In this document: positions 1-5,110 of the stretch, piece after piece
How the letters are laid out: each line of letters starts with the position of its first letter
Position numbering within the stretch: the stretch's first letter is position 1
From: Clostridia bacterium DTU080
Lineage (GTDB): Bacteria > Bacillota > Limnochordia > DTU080
Length of the DNA: 6,719 bases
Assembly (NCBI GenBank): GCA_001513395.1
Contig: LFTP01000151.1
Coordinates: forward strand, 1-6,719
Direction of reading: 5' to 3'
Position numbers and translations under genes: made by a program
Notes under the pieces: generated by a model
The model's input: only the letters and a program-made list of their open reading frames with translations
The model's database searches: none
Told to the model about the DNA's origin: nothing

Positions 1-2
1 GC

Positions 3-758
3 GGGCGCTTTACGTACGGCGGCCGGGAACTCCAGCTCGATGTCTACCCTGACGGCAACGCTCGTCACGGTTTCGTGACCGCCGCGCCGTTTGAGCTTGA
101 AGCTCAAGGAGCCGACAGCAACCAGGCGTGGGTAACCTTCCGTTTTGACGGCAACACTCCGGATATCCAGCGCCAGTTTCCCTTCCCGTTTGAGATTAGG
201 ATGACCTTCCGACTGGATGCAGTCGGGCTGACCGTCGAAGTGGAAGGAAAGAATACGGGCACGGAAAGGATGCCCATGGGCTTTGGTTGGCATCCCTATT
301 TCAACCTACCACTGAGCGCTGACAGCAGTCGGGACGCGTGTCGTCTGCAAGTGCCCGCCAACAAGTATTGGGAACTGTCACCGGCTCCGGATCTCGTTCC
401 GACGGGCAGACGCCTTCCCGTTAGCGGCAAGATGGATTTGAGGGCCGGCCTGGTGATCGGAGACAACTTCTACGATGATATGTTTACCGACGTGGAGCGG
501 GATTCCGACGGCTGGACCTTTGCTTCACTGATCGATGAAAGAGCCAAGCTTAAGCTCAACATCGGCGGCGGACCCACGTTCAGGGAATGGGTGATCTACA
601 CGCCACCCGAAAGAGCCGCCATCTGTCTGGAACCGTATACTTGCTCGGGCAATGCCTTTAATCTACAGGCGAACGGAATCGATGCCGGCGTGCAAGACGT
701 CGAGCCCGGCCAAAGCTGGAGCGATGCCATGCGTATCACTTTGGAGCGGCTTGACTGA
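3..758 (+). CDS. Aldose 1-epimerase (galactose mutarotase) family protein, 5' partial
   Basis: The family interconverts the alpha and beta anomers of aldoses such as glucose or galactose in the cytoplasm. The frame is open from the first complete codon in the window (position 3), so the true start lies upstream. The GTG at 75 is internal, because the conserved NARHGF segment lies before it at about 57-74. Family landmarks are all present: the substrate-binding His of RHGF (codon 66-68), the catalytic acid His in GFGWHPYF (codon 291-293), an Asp-rich YDDMF segment near 471-485, and the catalytic-base Glu in CLEPYT (codon 630-632). About 250 codons are visible, so roughly the first 40-90 residues are missing. 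The 3' end overlaps the convergent hpnE by 23 bp. The sugar is not identifiable; a link to hopanoid synthesis is not evident. The family call is firm, the exact substrate is not. Confidence 0.88.
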   Translation, partial: GRFTYGGRELQLDVYPDGNARHGFVTAAPFELEAQGADSNQAWVTFRFDGNTPDIQRQFPFPFEIRMTFRLDAVGLTVEVEGKNTGTERMPMGFGWHPYFNLPLSADSSRDACRLQVPANKYWELSPAPDLVPTGRRLPVSGKMDLRAGLVIGDNFYDDMFTDVERDSDGWTFASLIDERAKLKLNIGGGPTFREWVIYTPPERAAICLEPYTCSGNAFNLQANGIDAGVQDVEPGQSWSDAMRITLERLD

Positions 759-2019
759 CCGCCGCTGCGGCATTCAGCCCGCTGCGCACAGCCCCTTCCA
801 TAGTGGCCGGCCAGCCGGTATTTGTCCAGTCTCCGGCCAAGAACAGTCCGGGGATGGGGGAGAGCGGAGGTAAGCGCAAGTCTTGATCCCGGGGAGCCAC
901 CGAGAAGGTGGCTCCCCGGTGTCTATGGACACGCGTCTGCACCAAAGAGGCCTTCCGCACTGCCGGACAGGCCGTGGCCAGTCTCTCATGCGTCCAACGG
1001 ACGATACGGGCGGCTTCTTGATCCGCCAGCTCATCTGGGCAGCTGATAGAGACAGCGATCTGTTGCGTCCCTTCTTCAGGCTGTTTGGGAAAGATCCAAA
1101 GAGCAGGCAAACCCGGGATGGCGATTACTGGCTCGGTCAGTACAGGCCGATCGTAGGCGAGGATGACATCAATGATGGGCCGTCGGGAAAGCTGACTTAA
1201 ACGAGAAAAACAAGGCTGTTGACGCCAACGCGGCGGAAGAAGCCGGAGCAAGTCCGTGTGCGGGACCGCGGCTACGATAGTGGATGCCTTCAATACCTCG
1301 CCGTTTTTCAGATGCACATGAAAACGAGAATTCTCGCAACCCTCGGTGATTCTCTCCACGGGGGCACACAGCTGAACCTGGCTTCCGCGTCGGGCCAAAA
1401 ACTCGTTCACAGGATGTAAAAGCCGGACGCCGTCATAGGGAATAAAGCCCAATGTCGCTGTGTGCGGACCTGCCAACACGGCCTCACGGAAGACAAGCAA
1501 TGCAAACTCGGCGGAAGCCGTCTCAGCCGGTGAATTGAGTGTCGGGGCAGTAATGAGTTCCCAAAAGAATCGGCGGGCGTGGCTAGATTGGCGATGCCGC
1601 TGTAGCCATGCTGCAAAGGTCTCATTAGCAAGAGGTGGCGCCCCTTGGGCGATTCTCAGCAAAGCCCGGCACACGGCGCCTTTGGCACTGATGCTCAGGA
1701 ACGGATAGCGCAAAAACGACGGGGCAATAGCCCAAGGGTGAGGCAGAGCCACGGCCTTTAGCCTGGCCAGACGTCCTTCGTAAGCCACGGCGATATCCAT
1801 ACGCCGTTGCATATGCACCAAATGTCGGGTCCCCAACATATCCAAAAGGTCAAGATATGACGTACAGCAACCCAAGGTCAGGCGATTGCCCATCTGCGCC
1901 CGTCCGCCCAGACGACTGCTTTTTTCCAAAAGGTGTACTCTAAAGCCTTTGGCCGCCAGATGACAGGCTGCCGAGATCCCCGCCAGGCCGCCACCGATGA
2001 TCACCACGGGCGCAGACAT
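736..2019 (-). CDS. hpnE: Hydroxysqualene dehydroxylase HpnE (FAD-dependent)
   Basis: HpnE reductively removes the hydroxyl of hydroxysqualene to give squalene, the third step after HpnD and HpnC. With the ATG at 2019 the protein has 427 residues, normal for the family. It opens with a Rossmann FAD/NAD motif (VVIIGGGLAG, residues 5-14), the ribose-binding Glu at 32 and the GGR motif at 38-40. It closes with the FAD-contacting GLFLAGDW at 391-398 and a PATMEGAVRSG helix at 404-414, both typical of phytoene-desaturase-like amine oxidases. A GTG at 2028 is in frame three codons earlier, but the only Shine-Dalgarno-like sequence abuts it, so ATG 2019 is preferred. The start overlaps the end of hpnD by 19 bp. 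Without its neighbours it could be called a carotenoid desaturase; the hpnC and hpnD context supports HpnE. A perfect 13-bp hairpin lies inside the gene at 889-919. Confidence 0.9.
   Translation of the reverse strand: MSAPVVIIGGGLAGISAACHLAAKGFRVHLLEKSSRLGGRAQMGNRLTLGCCTSYLDLLDMLGTRHLVHMQRRMDIAVAYEGRLARLKAVALPHPWAIAPSFLRYPFLSISAKGAVCRALLRIAQGAPPLANETFAAWLQRHRQSSHARRFFWELITAPTLNSPAETASAEFALLVFREAVLAGPHTATLGFIPYDGVRLLHPVNEFLARRGSQVQLCAPVERITEGCENSRFHVHLKNGEVLKASTIVAAVPHTDLLRLLPPRWRQQPCFSRLSQLSRRPIIDVILAYDRPVLTEPVIAIPGLPALWIFPKQPEEGTQQIAVSISCPDELADQEAARIVRWTHERLATACPAVRKASLVQTRVHRHRGATFSVAPRDQDLRLPPLSPIPGLFLAGDWTNTGWPATMEGAVRSGLNAAAAVSQAAPK
889..919. repeat. Perfect 13-bp inverted repeat (hairpin) inside hpnE
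   Basis: The arms are 889-901 (CCGGGGAGCCACC) and 907-919 (GGTGGCTCCCCGG), exact reverse complements separated by the 5-base loop 902-906. The repeat encodes the RGATFSVAPR part of HpnE, so it lies within codons. A second small inverted repeat follows at once (GTGTC 919-923, GACAC 928-932, loop 924-927), sharing base 919. Neither strand has a T-run after the stem, so it does not look like a simple intrinsic terminator. The role, if any, is unknown. Confidence 0.8.
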
Positions 2020-2861
2020 CGCAGACACACCTTCAGAAGAAGGAATACCTTTTCAGGGCCGGAGGGCCCCCGACGTTCGGAGAAGACATCGTATTTGGCT
2101 CTCTCGATATGATCCAAAACTCGCGAATACACAGCGTGTAACATCAGCGGACATACGCGCGAGAAATGTCTCACCAAGGGTACGAGACGCAGGCCCGATT
2201 CGAAGTAGCGACGCGCTCGCTCGACCTGGAAGGAGAGGAAATCCCCCATGGCCGGACTGAGCTCACCGCGAGCCAACATCTCCTCGGTGATGCCATAGCT
2301 GGCCATTTCATCTTGAGGCAGATAGATGCGGTCCCGGGCGAGATCCTCTTTGATGTCCCGCAAAATGTTCGTCAGTTGCATAGCCAATCCAAGATCCTCC
2401 GCATACGCTTCCGCCTGAGGATCTGAGTAGCCAAAGATGGCCAACGACAAAAGACCGACGGCTCCAGCCACCTTCCAACAGTAGCTGCGAAGCTCATCAA
2501 AGTTGTCATAGCGAGTCACAGTGAGATCCTGCTCCACGCCGTCGATGACCGCCAACAGGTGTTCAGGTCTTAAGTCAAAACGGGCAATAGTATCAGCAAG
2601 TGCCGCAAACTGCAGATTCGGCGGACGTCCCTCAAGACACAGCGACAGATCCTGGCGGAGCTTTTTGAGCTGTGCTTGAGCAATTGCCTGAGAGGGAGCT
2701 TCATCGGCGGCATCATCCACCGTCCGGCAAAAAGAGTACAAGGCATAAATCGCCCTTCGCCGCGCGGGCGGCAACATGATAAAAGCGTAGTAGAAGTTCT
2801 TTGCTTCAGCGCGGGTGTGCGCCGCACAAGCTGAATAGGCTTCGGCCAAAGAGTAACTCAC
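2001..2861 (-). CDS. hpnD: Presqualene diphosphate synthase HpnD
   Basis: HpnD condenses two farnesyl diphosphates into presqualene diphosphate, the first committed step to squalene. The 286-residue protein is a complete trans-isoprenyl diphosphate synthase of the squalene/phytoene synthase fold. The first Asp-rich motif is VDDAADE (residues 48-54) and the second is NILRDIKED (165-173), followed by RIYLPQDE (178-185). The YCWKVAGAVG segment (127-136) is typical of the family. The start is a GTG at 2861-2859, sharing base 2861 with the TAG stop of the upstream ispH-hpnC gene. A GGAGGTG ribosome binding site lies four bases before it, so coupling to the upstream gene is likely. HpnD, HpnC and phytoene synthase are homologous. 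HpnD is chosen because the companion paralogue carries the HpnC-type NFWQD motif and an HpnE follows; this protein has NILRD instead. Confidence 0.88.
   Translation of the reverse strand: MSYSLAEAYSACAAHTRAEAKNFYYAFIMLPPARRRAIYALYSFCRTVDDAADEAPSQAIAQAQLKKLRQDLSLCLEGRPPNLQFAALADTIARFDLRPEHLLAVIDGVEQDLTVTRYDNFDELRSYCWKVAGAVGLLSLAIFGYSDPQAEAYAEDLGLAMQLTNILRDIKEDLARDRIYLPQDEMASYGITEEMLARGELSPAMGDFLSFQVERARRYFESGLRLVPLVRHFSRVCPLMLHAVYSRVLDHIERAKYDVFSERRGPSGPEKVFLLLKVCLRCLRPW
2028..2033 (-). promoter_or_regulatory. Ribosome binding site that decides the hpnE start
   Basis: Read on the minus strand, bases 2033 to 2028 are AAGGTG. This is directly on the possible GTG start at 2028, too close to serve it, but eight bases before the ATG at 2019. 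It lies within the last codons of hpnD. The match to the Shine-Dalgarno consensus is only moderate. Confidence 0.5.
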
Positions 2862-4573
2862 TAGACACCTCCGAGAAAGCGCGGCAAGAGTGCTCGCAAA
2901 GCAATAGCGCGCTTTTGGGATCGGGACAGCACGGGACGTGTTGACAAGGCAGTGCCACGTTGGCGTTCCACGGCCGCCAGTGCAGACATACCGCCCAGGA
3001 CAAACAGACGAACATTATAGCTATGGGGCCAGGGCAAAATGGACGGAAGCTCTGCACCGCGTTCGAAAAATGCCCGGGTATAGGCACACAAGTCGCTCAC
3101 CAGGACCGCCGATGACGCCGAGTCCCTTCCTGACAAGACATCTTCTTCGCTCACTCCGGCCTTCCGCAGAGCTTCTTGGGGGATGTACAGACGCCCCTTT
3201 TCAGCATCTACAGAGATATCCTGCCAGAAATTGACCAGCTGCAGGGCCGTACAGATGGCATCGGACAGCTCCTGAGTTTTGGCATCGGTAAAGCCGATGA
3301 TTTGCAGGTACAATCTACCCACCGGATTGGCCGAATAGGCGCAATAGTCGAGGAGTTCCTCCCATGTGGCATACCTCGTCTTTTCTTGATCTTGGCGATT
3401 GGCCGTGATCAAGTCCAAGAAAGGCTTCTCAGGGAGGTCATGGCGACGAATTGTCTCCTGCAAAGCCACCATAAGAGGTTGTTCAGGAGTTCCGGAAAAG
3501 CAACGGCGCAGGTCAGCTTCGCACTCTGACAGGAGCGCCAAGCGATCGCCAGGAGCCTCATCTCCCAGATCGTCCACCGTTCGACAGTAGGCGTAAAGGT
3601 TGGCCACATCTTGGCGCAGGCGGCGAGGCAGCAACCGCGACATGACGGTGAAGTTCTCATAGTGTGAGCGCGCCAGGGTCACTGGATGGACAGCGGGAGG
3701 TGTAGTGGGCCAGTCTTCCAGAGCCTCGATCACTTCTCGGGTGAGGACGGTGGGCGTGGACGATCCCGCAGTGACCGCCACCTTCCGGCAACCGATAAAC
3801 CATTCGGGGCGAAGATCACGCGCACTGTCTACGAGATAGGCCGGTTTGCCGGCCCTTTCTTTGACCACCTGTACGAGGCGGTTTGAGTTGTTGGACCGTG
3901 AATCCCCAACGACAATGACCACATCGGCATCAGCGGCCGCCTCCACGGCAGCCACCTGACGCTCCTGGGTAGCCAAACAGATCTCATTGTACACTTCGAT
4001 GTCGGGGTATCGCTGACGGATGTGGTCGATAAGATCCTTAGTATCCCATTGACTCAGAGTGGTCTGGGTTGTCACCGCAAGCGGAGCAGGAGGCAGTTGC
4101 AGGGCATCGACGTCGGCAGCGTTTTGTATCAGATGGACATGGTCGGGTGCTTCCCCAATGATGCCCTCCGATTCGGGATGGCCGCGCTTGCCGACATATA
4201 TGATATGATAGCCGCGCTCCACCAGCTTTCGGACCAAATCATGAGTGCGCGTCACATCAGGGCAAGTGGCATCGATACAGGTCAGGCCGCGAGCTTCCGC
4301 TTCCTGCTTTATCCGGGGCGAGACACCGTGGGCGGTAAAGATCACCGTGCCTCGATCGATCTGTCTGAGCAACGTCAAACGATCCGCTCCGTCGAGCGAA
4401 ATGATGCCGTATCCTTCCCGCAGTTCATCGACGACGTGTCTGTTATGGACTATGAGCCCCAGAATATAGATAGGGCGGGGAATATCCGGATTACGCGCTG
4501 CGTCTTTCGCTTTTTTTATGGCATCCACGACGCCATAGCAGTAGCCGCGAGGAGTGACCCTGATGACTTCCAT
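2861..4573 (-). CDS. ispH-hpnC: IspH-HpnC fusion: HMBPP reductase joined to hydroxysqualene synthase
   Basis: This is one uninterrupted 570-codon reading frame encoding two enzymes. Residues 1 to about 287 are a complete IspH (LytB), the 4Fe-4S enzyme that reduces HMBPP to IPP and DMAPP. The cluster cysteines are C12, C104 and C199. Also visible are H43 (VHNRHVVDE), H82 (AHGVS), the catalytic Glu E134 (GHPESEG), the substrate-binding RSNNSNRL segment (226-233) and TAGSSTP (268-274). After a short Pro-rich linker (about 288-297), residues 298-570 are a full HpnC, which converts presqualene diphosphate to hydroxysqualene. Its landmarks are HYENFTVMSRLLP (304-316), DDLGDE (334-339) and LVNFWQDISVD (446-456) followed by KGRLYIP. 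The ATG at 4573 has a strong ribosome binding site. The only plausible internal start for a separate HpnC, a GTG at 3682, has no Shine-Dalgarno sequence. Both halves look intact and active. These are non-consecutive steps of one pathway; how common the fusion is I cannot tell. Confidence 0.93.
   Translation of the reverse strand: MEVIRVTPRGYCYGVVDAIKKAKDAARNPDIPRPIYILGLIVHNRHVVDELREGYGIISLDGADRLTLLRQIDRGTVIFTAHGVSPRIKQEAEARGLTCIDATCPDVTRTHDLVRKLVERGYHIIYVGKRGHPESEGIIGEAPDHVHLIQNAADVDALQLPPAPLAVTTQTTLSQWDTKDLIDHIRQRYPDIEVYNEICLATQERQVAAVEAAADADVVIVVGDSRSNNSNRLVQVVKERAGKPAYLVDSARDLRPEWFIGCRKVAVTAGSSTPTVLTREVIEALEDWPTTPPAVHPVTLARSHYENFTVMSRLLPRRLRQDVANLYAYCRTVDDLGDEAPGDRLALLSECEADLRRCFSGTPEQPLMVALQETIRRHDLPEKPFLDLITANRQDQEKTRYATWEELLDYCAYSANPVGRLYLQIIGFTDAKTQELSDAICTALQLVNFWQDISVDAEKGRLYIPQEALRKAGVSEEDVLSGRDSASSAVLVSDLCAYTRAFFERGAELPSILPWPHSYNVRLFVLGGMSALAAVERQRGTALSTRPVLSRSQKRAIALRALLPRFLGGV
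2866..2872 (-). promoter_or_regulatory. Ribosome binding site of hpnD
   Basis: GGAGGTG on the minus strand lies within the last codons of ispH-hpnC, four bases before the GTG start at 2861. It confirms the GTG as the hpnD start and fits translation coupled to the upstream stop. Confidence 0.75.
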
Positions 4574-4579
4574 ACGTTA

Positions 4580-4585
4580 CCTCCC
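4580..4585 (-). promoter_or_regulatory. Ribosome binding site of ispH-hpnC
   Basis: GGGAGG on the minus strand sits six bases before the ATG at 4573. Together with the immediate start of the MEVIRVTPRG IspH N-terminus it fixes the start of the fusion gene. Confidence 0.8.
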
Positions 4586-4773
4586 AATAGGATGCCGGTC
4601 GGTGCCACGCGTTCATGTAGTCGAGCTCGGCATTCCATCCATTACTTTACCATAGTCCGGGTTGAGTTTTGATCCACGTGCCAAGGTAAACTTTCCGTGA
4701 ACAGGAAGGAGGCTCCGCCAGTAACGGTGAATAGACCTCCAACCCAGACATATCGACTTATTCGCATAGGCAA

Positions 4774-4798
4774 ATATGTAGATATGCTCATATATGAT
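4774..4798 (+). promoter_or_regulatory. Candidate arsR promoter and autoregulatory operator
   Basis: An AT-rich stretch contains ATATG repeats in both orientations: ATATG at 4774-4778 and 4782-4786, and CATAT at 4789-4793. The pair at 4782-4793 forms the near-palindrome ATATGCTCATAT (5-bp arms, 2-base centre). A TATGAT -10-like hexamer follows at 4793-4798, about 28 bases before the arsR start. No good -35 is visible. ArsR-family repressors typically bind AT-rich imperfect palindromes overlapping their own promoter, so the position is right. The exact site is inferred. Confidence 0.4.
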
Positions 4799-4810
4799 AT
4801 AAGCCATGAT

Positions 4811-4820
4811 GGGAGGAGGT
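4811..4820 (+). promoter_or_regulatory. Ribosome binding site of arsR
   Basis: GGGAGGAGGT is a near-perfect Shine-Dalgarno sequence five bases before the GTG at 4826. It supports the GTG as the start of the regulator. Confidence 0.75.
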
Positions 4821-4825
4821 AGGGC

Positions 4826-5098
4826 GTGCTCGATCTCGTCCGCGTCTTCAAAGCCTTAGGTGACGAAACCCGACTGCAGATCATCGCCAGTCTGAAAGAC
4901 AAAGAGCGCAGTGTTTGTGAGCTGGCACATCATCTAGGGCTCCCTCAACCGACCCTGTCTCACCACCTGAAGGTGTTGCGCGACGCAGGGCTGGTCATCG
5001 GAGAAAAGTGCGGTCCATCGACTACTTGCCGAGTCAACGTCAAGGCCTTCTCTGACAACGGTATTCAACTGGAGACCATACTGGCCCGAACACGATAG
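4826..5098 (+). CDS. ArsR/SmtB-family winged-helix transcriptional repressor
   Basis: This 90-residue protein is a minimal ArsR-family winged helix-turn-helix repressor. FKALGDETRLQIIASL (residues 8-23) is the classic first helix. RSVCELAHHLGLPQPTLSHHLKVL (28-51) covers the helix-turn-helix with recognition helix from Q41, followed by LRDAGLV and the wing. Such proteins bind operators as dimers and release on binding a metal, metalloid or oxidised thiol. It has three cysteines: C31 at the position where ArsR proteins carry an ELCVCDL-type sensor, and C62 and C68 in the wing. The CxC pair of classical arsenic sensors is absent. It starts at GTG with a strong ribosome binding site and ends 12 bp before the ATP-grasp gene, so it probably controls that operon and itself. 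No arsenic resistance genes are adjacent, so an arsenic role should not be assumed; the ligand is unknown. Confidence 0.88.
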   Translation: MLDLVRVFKALGDETRLQIIASLKDKERSVCELAHHLGLPQPTLSHHLKVLRDAGLVIGEKCGPSTTCRVNVKAFSDNGIQLETILARTR

Positions 5099-5103
5099 GG
5101 AGG
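5098..5103 (+). promoter_or_regulatory. Ribosome binding site of the ATP-grasp gene
   Basis: GGGAGG begins on the last base of the arsR stop codon and lies seven bases before the ATG at 5111. It supports this start and cotranscription with arsR. Confidence 0.75.
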
Positions 5104-5110
5104 CGACTGA

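Larger units (their letters stand above)
4574..4825. other. Divergent intergenic region between the hpn operon and the arsR cluster
   Basis: These 252 bases carry the upstream signals of both transcription units. The half near ispH is mixed in composition and includes an 8-bp palindrome CGAGCTCG at 4622-4629. The middle (about 4691-4740) can fold into small imperfect hairpins: CTTTCC at 4691-4696 against GGAAGG at 4704-4709 (one G-U pair), and GGAGGCT at 4708-4714 against AGACCTCC at 4733-4740 with one bulged base. The 65 bases before arsR are markedly AT-rich. I see no convincing small gene here and no clear sigma-70 -35/-10 pair for the minus strand. Confidence 0.6.

Noticed and set aside
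75..77. GTG at 75 as the true start of the epimerase gene
   Set aside because: The frame stays open upstream and encodes the conserved RHGF segment just before it, so the gene starts outside the window.
889..919. Intrinsic terminator at the strong hairpin
   Set aside because: Neither strand has a T-run after the stem, and it lies well inside hpnE about 150 bases before its stop.
3680..3682. Separate start (GTG) for hpnC inside the fusion frame
   Set aside because: No Shine-Dalgarno sequence precedes it and the frame is continuous from IspH, so a single fused product is the simpler reading.
2001..4573. Carotenoid (CrtB/CrtI-type) rather than squalene cluster
   Set aside because: Two adjacent paralogous synthases, one with the HpnC-type NFWQD motif, plus an HpnE-like flavoprotein are the HpnC/D/E set; carotenoid clusters normally need a single synthase.
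4022..4672. 216-codon plus-strand open frame
   Set aside because: It lies antisense to the well-supported IspH domain, has no recognisable domain and no ribosome binding site that stands out; it is a shadow of the real gene.
4826..5098. Arsenic resistance operon
   Set aside because: The regulator lacks the classical CxC arsenic site and no arsenate reductase, arsenite pump or methyltransferase gene is adjacent.
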